NCBI RefSeq assembly: GCF_900215315.1
Contig: NZ_OBEB01000007.1
Location: 211,545-275,544, forward strand
Source: Arsukibacterium tuosuense
Lineage (GTDB): Bacteria > Pseudomonadota > Gammaproteobacteria > Enterobacterales > Alteromonadaceae
Length of the DNA: 64,000 nucleotides
Direction of reading: 5' to 3'
The position numbers were made by a program, and so were the translations under genes. Shown here piece by piece: positions 12,065-20,421 of this stretch. Within the stretch, counting starts at the first letter, position 1; every line of letters starts with the position of its first letter. The notes below the pieces were generated by a model. That model saw only the letters and a list, made by a program, of their open reading frames with translations, made no database searches and was not told where the DNA came from.

Positions 12065-13270
12065 ATGAGTGTTAAAAAAGTAGTATTGGCGTACTCGGGT
12101 GGCTTGGATACGTCGGCTATCGTGCCGTGGTTAAAAGATAACTATAACTGTGAAGTAATTGCTTTTGTCGCTAATGTTGGCCAGGGCGATGAAGAACTGG
12201 CAGGAGTAGAGCAAAAAGCCATTAATTCCGGTGCCAGCAGCTGTTATGTGGTCGATTTGCGCCAGGAACTGGTCAATGAGGTTATTTACCCGACCTTAAA
12301 AACCGGTGCGGTATACGAAGGCCAGTATTTACTGGGTACGTCGATGGCCCGGCCGGTTATTGCCCGCGCTCAGGTTAAGCTGGCGCTGGAGCTTGGTGCC
12401 GATGCGTTATGTCATGGTTGTACCGGTAAAGGCAATGATCAGGTTCGGTTCGAAAGCTGCTTTGCAGCGTTAGCACCACAGCTGAAAGTTATCGCGCCGT
12501 GGCGCGAGTGGCAGTTTAACTCTCGCCAGTCTTTGCTGGACTACCTGGCAGAGAAAAAGGTGCCTACCACCGCTTCTGCTACCAAGATTTACAGCCGTGA
12601 TGCCAATTTATGGCATATTTCGCATGAAGGCGGCGAGCTGGAAGATCCCTGGTCTGAGCCGTCTGAGCAGGTATGGATGTGGACCAAAGCGCCCGAGCAG
12701 GCACCAGATCATCCGGCCTATGTTGAGCTGGCGTTTGCACGGGGTCAGTTAACTCAGGTTAATGGCAAGCAGCTGGATGGTGTGGCAGCAATTGAGCTGT
12801 TAAATGAGTTGGGTTCCGAGCATGGCGTGGGTCGGATTGATATCGTTGAAAACCGGCTGGTGGGCATGAAATCACGAGGTTGCTATGAAACCCCGGGCGG
12901 CACCATTTTACTGGCCGGATTAAAAGGGTTGGAAGCACTGGTGTATGACCGTAGTTCGCTGAAGTACCGCGAGGAAATTGGTCTGGAGTTTGCTCAGCTG
13001 GTATACGATGGTCGCTGGTTTACCCCGCTTAAAGATGCATTGCTGGCGGCCGCAACCTCGCTGGCTGAGCAGTTAACCGGTGAGGTGGTGATTAAGCTTT
13101 ATAAAGGTAATGTTACTGTAGCGAAACGTCGCTCGGTAAATACATTGTACTCGGAAGCTTTTGCTACCTTTGAAGGTGATGAAGTTTACGATCAGAAAGA
13201 TGCGGCTGGCTTTATCCGGCTATACAGCCTGGCCAGTCGGATCCGGGCCATGCATCAACAAAAGGATTAA
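12065..13270 (+). CDS. argG: Argininosuccinate synthase
   Basis: ArgG condenses citrulline and aspartate using ATP. The P-loop-like PP motif AYSGGLDTS lies at residues 9-17, followed by [13 protein letters not shown] and the [18 protein letters not shown] region. The 401-residue length is that of the common argininosuccinate synthase type; E. coli has a divergent 447-residue form. A GAGGTAAC ribosome site lies upstream. It sits between argF and argH with gaps of a few bases. Confidence 0.96.
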   Translation: MSVKKVVLAYSGGLDTSAIVPWLKDNYNCEVIAFVANVGQGDEELAGVEQKAINSGASSCYVVDLRQELVNEVIYPTLKTGAVYEGQYLLGTSMARPVIARAQVKLALELGADALCHGCTGKGNDQVRFESCFAALAPQLKVIAPWREWQFNSRQSLLDYLAEKKVPTTASATKIYSRDANLWHISHEGGELEDPWSEPSEQVWMWTKAPEQAPDHPAYVELAFARGQLTQVNGKQLDGVAAIELLNELGSEHGVGRIDIVENRLVGMKSRGCYETPGGTILLAGLKGLEALVYDRSSLKYREEIGLEFAQLVYDGRWFTPLKDALLAAATSLAEQLTGEVVIKLYKGNVTVAKRRSVNTLYSEAFATFEGDEVYDQKDAAGFIRLYSLASRIRAMHQQKD

Positions 13271-13275
13271 TCGTT

Positions 13276-14664
13276 ATGGCGATGTGGGGAGGACGGTTTA
13301 CCGAAGCCACCTTAAGCGAGTTCAGAGAGTTTAATGACTCGCTTAGTTTCGATTATTTACTGGCGCAGCAGGACATTGCTGCCTCCAGAGCCTGGGCCAA
13401 AGGTCTGCTGCAAGCAGGCATTATTAGCGCTGCTGAAGCCAAGCAATTGGATCAGGGGTTGGCAGATTTAGCTATCGCCATTGAAGCTGATCCACGTTTG
13501 CCATTGCAAACCAAGGAAGAGGACATTCATAGCTGGGTAGAAAGTCAGCTTACCGCTACGCTCGGAGATGTAGCCAAGAAGCTGCATACCGGCCGCAGCC
13601 GCAATGATTTGGTAGCAACAGATCTGCGCTTATGGACCCGCTTACAAGCCGGTACGGTACGTAAATCATTATTGGCCGCGCTGGCGGCGTTGCTGGAATT
13701 TGCTGACAAGGCAGAGCAGGCAGTGATGCCGGGATTTACCCACTTGCAGCGGGCGCAGCCAGTGTTGGTAGCGCATTGGGCGCTGGCGTACGTTGAAATG
13801 TTTAAACGTGATTTAGGTCGGTTGGATGATGCCTTAACCAGAATGGACAGCTGTCCACTCGGTTGCGGGGCGCTGGCAGGTACCGGCGTTAATATTGACC
13901 GGCAGGTCCTGGCAAATGAGTTGGGTTTTAGTAATGCGGCGCTTAATAGTCTGGATGCGGTCTCTGATCGCGATTATCTGGTGGAGCTGTCAGCAACCGC
14001 CAGCCTTTGTATGACTCACTTATCGCGCTTGTCAGAAGATGTCATTTTCTTTTGCTCGGGCGAAGCGGGCTTTTTTAAGCTCGGTGATGCCATAAGCTCG
14101 GGCTCGTCACTGATGCCGCAGAAGAAAAACCCGGACGTGTTTGAGTTACTTCGCGGTAAAACCGGCCGGGTGTTGGGACATCTGGTGGCTATTTTGCACG
14201 TGTTAAAGGGTTTGCCACTGGCTTACAACAAAGATATGCAGGAAGATAAACAAGGCTTTTTTGATCTGATGCATAGCTGGCAGCAATCGCTGTTAGTACT
14301 GGCGACGGTATTGCCTCACCTGAGTGTTAACCGGGAGCAATGCCGCAAGGCTGCAGAGCTCGGCTACAGCAACGCCACCGATTTAGCAGACTATCTGGTA
14401 AGCAAGGGTATGCCGTTTCGGGATGCGCATGAATGTGCCGGTGAGCTGGTGCTGGTGGCATCAAAGCAGCAGTTGCCGCTGGAAGCATTAAGTCTGAGCC
14501 AGTTGCAGCAGGTAAGCGGATTAATTACCGATGATGTTTATCCGGCTCTGACGCTGGAGGCAGGGATGGCCAGACGTTGTGCATTAGGTGGCACAGCGGC
14601 GGAACAGGTCATGCAGGCCCTTGCTGATGCCAAAAGCTGGTTTGAACACACGGTTACTGATTAA
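13276..14664 (+). CDS. argH: Argininosuccinate lyase
   Basis: ArgH splits argininosuccinate into arginine and fumarate, the last step of the pathway. The protein has 462 residues (E. coli 457) and belongs to the fumarase/aspartase superfamily. It shows HTGRSRNDLVATDLRLW, FTHLQRAQPV and the superfamily signature GSSLMPQKKNPD at 276-287. Many marine gammaproteobacteria carry an argH fused to an N-acetylglutamate synthase domain. Here the frame ends right after the lyase, so no such fusion exists. A terminator follows, closing the operon. Confidence 0.96.
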   Translation: MAMWGGRFTEATLSEFREFNDSLSFDYLLAQQDIAASRAWAKGLLQAGIISAAEAKQLDQGLADLAIAIEADPRLPLQTKEEDIHSWVESQLTATLGDVAKKLHTGRSRNDLVATDLRLWTRLQAGTVRKSLLAALAALLEFADKAEQAVMPGFTHLQRAQPVLVAHWALAYVEMFKRDLGRLDDALTRMDSCPLGCGALAGTGVNIDRQVLANELGFSNAALNSLDAVSDRDYLVELSATASLCMTHLSRLSEDVIFFCSGEAGFFKLGDAISSGSSLMPQKKNPDVFELLRGKTGRVLGHLVAILHVLKGLPLAYNKDMQEDKQGFFDLMHSWQQSLLVLATVLPHLSVNREQCRKAAELGYSNATDLADYLVSKGMPFRDAHECAGELVLVASKQQLPLEALSLSQLQQVSGLITDDVYPALTLEAGMARRCALGGTAAEQVMQALADAKSWFEHTVTD

Positions 14665-14695
14665 CGGCTGATATTGCAATATCAGAGAATAGTAC

Positions 14696-14723
14696 AGGCC
14701 AGCAAGATGCTGGCCTTTATTTT
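14696..14723 (+). terminator. Rho-independent terminator after argH
   Basis: An 8-bp stem (AGGCCAGC, 14696-14703; GCTGGCCT, 14709-14716) with a 5-base loop is followed by TTATTTT. It ends the argCBFGH unit. Confidence 0.85.
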
Positions 14724-14790
14724 ATCGGCAACTAAACCATTAATAACAAAGACATCGGTTAAAGAACATCTATGTGAAAACCAGACAGGG

Positions 14791-17457
14791 TTAAAACAAT
14801 TCTGATTCGTCAGGCTCGGCTTTTTTATCGTTATCAAAATGAATTTGCTGGACGCTATTCTGACTGTACTGAGTAGGTTCTGTGCCTATTTTAAAGTACT
14901 CAAAGCTGCTGGTATGGTCAGTACTGCGGCTTAGCAGGCCACTGGCTAAATCAATCCTGACTGAGGCTAGCCCGGTAGGAGCTTGCATAGGTTGTTGTTC
15001 ATAGTCTGGCAGGACTTTTGTCATATAATCAAGCCACGCAGGCAAAGCGGTGCGCGCACCTGACTCGGTTCCGGCGCTCTGATCCTGGCCCATATTGGCA
15101 TGCCACTGTGCTCTGCCGAGGCTACGATTGGCATCGTCAAAGCCAACCCAGGTGGTGACCGCAGTTGCTGTAGTAAAGCCTGAAAACCAGGTATCCTTTG
15201 AATCGTTCGTGGTTCCGGTTTTTGCAGAAATATCGCGTCTTTTCAAGCGCTGCACTCGCCAGGCCGTACCATTCCAGCCGGTGCCCTTGGCCCAGTCACC
15301 CCCACCCCAGACACTGCTGGTCAGGGCATCGGCTATTAAAAAAGCATTCTGACTACTGATAACCTGCTCGGCCAGGATGGGGGTTGCTGGCTCAGGCTCA
15401 GACTCAACGCCCGGGTCATCAGCTGGTGCTGATTCAGTCTGTTGCATGGTATTGAAGAGTTCATATAGCTGTTGTTCACTATCGCCAGCTTGCTCTGGCT
15501 CAGCTGCTGCTAACTCATCATCTGAAGCAGCCGTTGTCTGGCATTCTGTACAAGCGATCTCTGGTAAGTGTTGATAAATTACCTCGTCCTGCTCATTTAA
15601 CACCCGATCGACTATAAATGGGGTTACCAGGAAACCACCATTGGCAAACACGGCATAGCCTGTCACCAGTTCTAACGGCGTTAATGAAGCTGAACCCAGA
15701 GACAACGTCTCATTGCGGGGCAGATCATTTGCTGCGAAACCGAAACGCTGTAAATGACGAATGCTTTCATCTATGCCAACACCGCGCAACAATCTGACTG
15801 ATACCACGTTTTTCGATTTAGCCAGTGCTTCCCGGATCCGAATTGGCCCATCATAGACCGGCGGTGAATTTCGGGGACGCCAGGCAATACCGGCGTTGTC
15901 ATCCCACTGATGAATAGGCGCGTCGTTCATGATCGACGCCAGAGTATAATCCTGCTCTAAGGCCGCCGAATATATAAAAGGCTTGATATTAGAACCGACC
16001 TGTCGTTTTGCCTGCGTTACCCGGTTAAACTGGCTTTGGCTAAAGCTGTACCCGCCAACCAGAGCCTGAATAGCGCCGTTTTCAGGATTTATTGCGACCA
16101 GTGCGCTACTGGCTGCCGGCACCTGACTAAGCCGCCACTGTTCGTCTTGCTGGCGCACCAGAATGTGCATGCCCGGGGCCAGAGTTGCAGCAGCGCTTTT
16201 AGGTGCGACAGCCTGACGCTCATCAGTAATAAATGCTCTTGCCCATTTCAAACCATCCCACTCCAGAGTCACGATCTGATCACTGGCCAGCAGCACATCA
16301 GCGCTGTTGTTATAAACCGTCAACACAACTGCCGGGAATAAATCTTCAATGCCCTGCTGCTTAGTTAAGTAGTTAATTATCTCAGCGTGTTCAGGGCGGC
16401 CCTCTTCAGTAAATACAGGCTGTTGCTCCTGCTCCGGATAAGTATCTTCTGGCGTTCCGGTTTGCTCCGCTAACTCGGATTTCCACAATTTTGCTACGGC
16501 GCCGCGATAACCATGGCGTTCATCGTAGTTGTATAAATTCTGCTGCAATGCTTGTTTGGCGGCATGCTGATGCTGACTATGGATGGTGGTGTAAACCCGG
16601 TAGCCTTCTGAATAAGCGGTCTCTTCACCATAACGCTCTACCATTTGCTGACGAACCATTTCAGCAATATAAGGAGCTGAGGCAGTTATCTGAGCGCCAT
16701 GAAGTTTGCTGGTAATGGGCGCAGCTAAAGCAGTACGGTAATCCTGTTCACTAATCACATTGATAGCGCGCATTCTGGTTAAAACGATATCACGACGATT
16801 TTTGGCATTCGCCGGGGAGCGGATGGGATTTAGTGTAGAGGGAGCTTTGGGTAGACCAGCAATAATGGCTATCTCGTCCAGGGTTAACTCATCTACTGTT
16901 TTACCGAAATAAACCTGAGCAGCAGCACCTACCCCGAAGGAACGGTGGCCCAGTTCAATTTTATTAAGGTACAACTCAAGAATTTCGTCTTTGCTCAGAA
17001 GTTGCTCAATCCGAAATGCCAGAAACACTTCTTTAATTTTCCGCATAATCTTTTTTTCCCGGCTCAGGAAAAAATTTCGGGCAAGTTGCTGAGTGATAGT
17101 ACTGGCACCCTGACTAAAGTCCCCTGAAGATGCAACCACAGTGACAGCCCGCATAATGCCAATAATATCTATACCGGGGTGTTCATAAAACCTTGTATCT
17201 TCAATGGCTAAGAATGCCTGAATCAGTAAAGGTGGCATTTCATCAAGTTTTAAAGGTATTCGCCGTTTCTCACCAAATTGAGAAATCAGTTGACCGTCAG
17301 CGGTATAAACCTGCATTGGGGTTTGCAGCTTTACTTCCTTCAACGTAGCGACGTCAGGCAGATCATTTCTGACATAAAAGTACATTGCTACGATCGTCAG
17401 GATCCCGGCAAAAAAACCAACCAGACAGACTATTAAAAGTTTTTTAACCCAAGACAC
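14791..17457 (-). CDS. mrcA: Penicillin-binding protein 1A (bifunctional)
   Basis: This inner-membrane enzyme polymerises and crosslinks peptidoglycan. The 888 residues start at a GTG with GGGG about 8 bases upstream. After a membrane anchor (about 7-29) comes the glycosyltransferase domain, with catalytic E86 in AIEDTRFYEHPGID and GASTITQQLARN. The transpeptidase domain has S489-N-I-K492, then SKN, then the K746-T-G triad. Compared with E. coli PBP1A (850), there is an acidic, Glu/Ala/Pro-rich insertion of about 70 residues (roughly 630-700) before the final catalytic motif. As in many gammaproteobacteria, it is divergent from pilMNOPQ. Confidence 0.95.
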   Translation of the reverse strand: MSWVKKLLIVCLVGFFAGILTIVAMYFYVRNDLPDVATLKEVKLQTPMQVYTADGQLISQFGEKRRIPLKLDEMPPLLIQAFLAIEDTRFYEHPGIDIIGIMRAVTVVASSGDFSQGASTITQQLARNFFLSREKKIMRKIKEVFLAFRIEQLLSKDEILELYLNKIELGHRSFGVGAAAQVYFGKTVDELTLDEIAIIAGLPKAPSTLNPIRSPANAKNRRDIVLTRMRAINVISEQDYRTALAAPITSKLHGAQITASAPYIAEMVRQQMVERYGEETAYSEGYRVYTTIHSQHQHAAKQALQQNLYNYDERHGYRGAVAKLWKSELAEQTGTPEDTYPEQEQQPVFTEEGRPEHAEIINYLTKQQGIEDLFPAVVLTVYNNSADVLLASDQIVTLEWDGLKWARAFITDERQAVAPKSAAATLAPGMHILVRQQDEQWRLSQVPAASSALVAINPENGAIQALVGGYSFSQSQFNRVTQAKRQVGSNIKPFIYSAALEQDYTLASIMNDAPIHQWDDNAGIAWRPRNSPPVYDGPIRIREALAKSKNVVSVRLLRGVGIDESIRHLQRFGFAANDLPRNETLSLGSASLTPLELVTGYAVFANGGFLVTPFIVDRVLNEQDEVIYQHLPEIACTECQTTAASDDELAAAEPEQAGDSEQQLYELFNTMQQTESAPADDPGVESEPEPATPILAEQVISSQNAFLIADALTSSVWGGGDWAKGTGWNGTAWRVQRLKRRDISAKTGTTNDSKDTWFSGFTTATAVTTWVGFDDANRSLGRAQWHANMGQDQSAGTESGARTALPAWLDYMTKVLPDYEQQPMQAPTGLASVRIDLASGLLSRSTDHTSSFEYFKIGTEPTQYSQNSVQQIHFDNDKKAEPDESELF

Positions 17458-17610
17458 TGAATAACCCCAATTTTTACTCCCAATTCCTTTACAACGCTGC
17501 TAGTATATATTTATTGGCTGTCGATGAAACGCTTTTTCTTGCTAAAAAATAGCGTCTGAGCTAAGAATACGACAATAATAATCATAACTAAAAATTGGCC
17601 ACAGGAAGCT

Positions 17611-18690
17611 ATGATAAAAAGCCTGTTCAGTAAACAAACACCCATGATGGTCGGTATCGATATTGGTGCCCACTCCGTCAAGGCTGTGCTGCTAAGCCAG
17701 CATGGTAACCAGTATAAGGTTGAAGCCTTTGCTGTCGAGCCGATGATTAAAGGCGCGATGTCCGATCGTGAGATCCAGGATATCGAAGCTGTCGGTAACG
17801 TGATCGGCAAGATCCGTAAGAAGATCCCAAGGTCGGTCAAGTTTGCCGCCGCTGCGGTTTCCGGATCAACTGTGATCAGCAAAGTCATCTTCATGGATGT
17901 GTCATTAACCGATGCTGAATTGGAAAGTCAGATCGAAGTTGAGGCTGATACATTAATTCCTTACCCATTGAATGAGGTCAGTCTCGACTTCGAGAAATTA
18001 GATGTCAACGAATCAGACCCATCAAAAGTAAATGTGTTACTGAGTGCAGCGCGCACTGAGAGTGTTGAGGCGCGGGTTGCTGCTTTAGATAATGGTGGTT
18101 TCAACGCTAAACTGGTTGATGTCGAAAGTTATGCCCTTAGCAGGGCAGCTGAGTTATGTTTAAAGCAGCTACCGGATGATGCAGCAGGTAAAGTCGTTGC
18201 GCTGGTTGATATTGGCGCCACCATGACCTTACTGAGTATTGTTGAAAAAGGCAAAACCCTGTACACCCGTGACCAGGCCTTTGGTGGCGAGCAATACACC
18301 CGCAGTATTTTGTCGTACTACAACAAAAGCTATGATGAAGCAGAACTGGCGAAAGTTACCGGTGATTTACCGCCCAACTATACCTTTGAAGTGCTGGCAC
18401 CTTTTCAAACTATGTTACTGCAACAAATTCGTCGGGGCATTCAGATGTACCTGACAAGCAGTGGCCGCGACGCGGTTGACTATCTGATCGTGTCTGGTGG
18501 TACTGCATTAATCGAGGGAATTGATAAATTATTGATTGATGAATTGGGTATTCATACTGTTGTCGCTAACCCCTTTAAAACAATTGATGTTGCTACCTCA
18601 GTTGACCGCGAACAACTAAATAAAAGCGCCCCGCAGCTGATGGTTGCCAGTGGCCTTGCCTTACGGAGTTTTTCAGCATGGCATATATAA
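17611..18690 (+). CDS. pilM: Type IV pilus inner-membrane platform protein PilM
   Basis: PilM is an actin-like cytoplasmic ATP-binding protein that docks onto the N-terminus of PilN and links the pilus alignment complex to the motor. The 359 residues show the SHS2/FtsA-like fold signatures: VGIDIGAHSVKAVLL near the N-terminus, VALVDIGATMTLLSI in the middle, and IVSGGTALIEGI near the C-terminus. A CAGGAAGC ribosome site precedes the ATG. It opens the pilMNOPQ operon and overlaps pilN by 13 bases. Confidence 0.94.
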   Translation: MIKSLFSKQTPMMVGIDIGAHSVKAVLLSQHGNQYKVEAFAVEPMIKGAMSDREIQDIEAVGNVIGKIRKKIPRSVKFAAAAVSGSTVISKVIFMDVSLTDAELESQIEVEADTLIPYPLNEVSLDFEKLDVNESDPSKVNVLLSAARTESVEARVAALDNGGFNAKLVDVESYALSRAAELCLKQLPDDAAGKVVALVDIGATMTLLSIVEKGKTLYTRDQAFGGEQYTRSILSYYNKSYDEAELAKVTGDLPPNYTFEVLAPFQTMLLQQIRRGIQMYLTSSGRDAVDYLIVSGGTALIEGIDKLLIDELGIHTVVANPFKTIDVATSVDREQLNKSAPQLMVASGLALRSFSAWHI

Positions 18691-19274
18691 ATTTACTGCC
18701 CTGGCGGGAAGCTGCGCGCAAAGAAAAACAAAAACAATACGTTACTGTATTGGCAATGACAGCGGTTTTCAGTTTCTTGGTTTTTTTCCTGATCAACATG
18801 GTGTACAGCAGCATGATTGACGGTCAGTATCAGCGGAATCGCTATCTGGAGAATGAGATTAAAATACTGGATCAGAGAATTGCAGAGATCCGAACCCTGA
18901 ATGAAACTAAACGCAGCCTGCAGCAACGGATGAGTCTGATTGAACAGTTACAGGGCAGTCGTAATCTTGGTACGGAAATTATGTCTGAAATTGCCCGGGT
19001 GGTTCCATCAGGTATATACCTGACTCAATTAGAGAAAAAAGGCTCAAATTTATTGCTAATTGGCCGAAGTGAGTCCAATAACCGATTGTCGACAATGTTA
19101 CGGGATGCAGAACAGTCTGAATTACTGGATAGTCCGTTACTGGAGTTTATTGAAGCCGGTAAAGATGAAGCAAGGTTACTGAGTAACTTTAAAATGCATC
19201 TTACGGTAAAAGGCTACGAAGCAGTGCAGGATAGTGAGCCGGTTACACCCAGTGCGAGAGGTGGTGCACAATGA
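18678..19274 (+). CDS. pilN: Type IV pilus alignment protein PilN
   Basis: PilN is a single-pass inner-membrane protein that bridges cytoplasmic PilM and periplasmic PilO. The conserved cytoplasmic N-terminus reads INLLPWREAARKEKQK, the family motif that PilM binds. A membrane helix follows at about 24-46, then a coiled-coil stretch (about 50-95) and a ferredoxin-like periplasmic domain. The protein has 198 residues. It overlaps pilM by 13 bases and pilO by four, so the operon is tightly coupled. Confidence 0.94.
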   Translation: MAYINLLPWREAARKEKQKQYVTVLAMTAVFSFLVFFLINMVYSSMIDGQYQRNRYLENEIKILDQRIAEIRTLNETKRSLQQRMSLIEQLQGSRNLGTEIMSEIARVVPSGIYLTQLEKKGSNLLLIGRSESNNRLSTMLRDAEQSELLDSPLLEFIEAGKDEARLLSNFKMHLTVKGYEAVQDSEPVTPSARGGAQ

Positions 19275-19870
19275 GCATGAATTTCAATTTATCTGAAATT
19301 GATATTAATGATCTTGATATCGAAAATATGGGCTCCTGGCCCGTTGCGGCAAAAGTCATTTTCGCCATTATTTTGGCGGCACTGGTGGCAACCCTTAGCT
19401 ATTTTTTATTAATTGACAGTAAAATTGACGAGCTAAACAGTGCTAAACAAAAAGAAACTGAGTTACGTCAGGTTTATCGTACCCGCTATGCTTCAGCCGT
19501 AAACCTGGATCTGTACAAACAGCAGATGGTGGAGATGGAAAATACATTTTCATTTTTACTTAAGCAACTTCCAACTACACATGAAACGCCTGGCTTGCTG
19601 GATGATATTACCTATGTTGGTACTACTAGCGGGTTAACCTTTCTGCGGATTAACTGGGAACCGGAGATTGAGAAAGAATTTTATACTGAATTACCAATTA
19701 AAATAGACGTAGTTGGTGATTATCATCAGTTCGGTAATTTTGTTAGTGAAGTAGCTAAGTTACCGCGGATTGTCAGCCTGCACGACTTCTCGATCCAAAC
19801 TGCAGAGAATGAACGGTTGCGGTTTAATGTTACTGCAAAAACCTACCGCTATAAGGAGACTGCACAATGA
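19271..19870 (+). CDS. pilO: Type IV pilus alignment protein PilO
   Basis: PilO is a bitopic inner-membrane protein that heterodimerises with PilN and supports the PilP-PilQ secretin. The 199 residues contain a short cytoplasmic N-terminus, one membrane helix (about 26-49), a coiled coil, and a C-terminal periplasmic domain. Position and size match the family: four-base overlaps with both pilN and pilP. Sequence identity with well-known PilO proteins is weaker than for the neighbours, so the call leans partly on gene order. Confidence 0.92.
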   Translation: MSMNFNLSEIDINDLDIENMGSWPVAAKVIFAIILAALVATLSYFLLIDSKIDELNSAKQKETELRQVYRTRYASAVNLDLYKQQMVEMENTFSFLLKQLPTTHETPGLLDDITYVGTTSGLTFLRINWEPEIEKEFYTELPIKIDVVGDYHQFGNFVSEVAKLPRIVSLHDFSIQTAENERLRFNVTAKTYRYKETAQ

Positions 19871-20403
19871 GAAAACTCATCTTAGCTGTCTCCGTAGCAA
19901 CGTTGTTGTCAGGTTGCTTTGATGACTTAAGCGACGTTCAGGCGCATATGGATTCGGTTAAAGCCAGTACTCAGCCCAGAGTTGAACCGTTACCTGAGGT
20001 TAAGGAGTTCGAGCATATTGCATATGTATCACAAAATAGCCGGAGTCCGTTTTCAGAGCCACGGCCTGAAGCAGTGCAGGATCGATTCTTGCAAGTGCAG
20101 GATTGTTTGCATCCGGACCCAAGGCGACGGAAAGAGCCGTTGGAGAAATATGCACTGGATAACCTGAAAATGCGCGGTACTCTGGGTGATACCGGTAATA
20201 TCTGGGCTTTGATTGAAGCCTCAGATCAAACCTTGCACCGGATAACGCTGAATAATTATGTTGGTTTATTTCACGGGCGGGTCATTACGGTAGAGCCAAC
20301 CCATGTTGAATTGTTAGAGTTGATCCCAGATGGGGCAGGTTGCTGGAAAGAGCGGACTACCATGATTCAAATGGTCGAAAATACAGCAATGACGAGTAAT
20401 TGA
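19867..20403 (+). CDS. pilP: Type IV pilus lipoprotein PilP
   Basis: PilP is an inner-membrane lipoprotein that connects the PilN-PilO complex to the PilQ secretin. The 178 residues begin with a lipoprotein signal ending in LLSGC (modified cysteine C17). A flexible stretch with the conserved RSPFSEPRP motif follows, then the compact beta-sandwich domain including LKMRGTLGDTGNIWALIE. It overlaps pilO by four bases and is 18 bases before pilQ. Confidence 0.94.
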   Translation: MRKLILAVSVATLLSGCFDDLSDVQAHMDSVKASTQPRVEPLPEVKEFEHIAYVSQNSRSPFSEPRPEAVQDRFLQVQDCLHPDPRRRKEPLEKYALDNLKMRGTLGDTGNIWALIEASDQTLHRITLNNYVGLFHGRVITVEPTHVELLELIPDGAGCWKERTTMIQMVENTAMTSN

Positions 20404-20421
20404 TAGGTGTGCGAGTATATC

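Noticed and set aside
17521..17570. A TTGCTA-17-TAAGAA promoter for pilM
   Set aside because: Both hexamers are weak and similar matches are expected by chance in this AT-rich gap.
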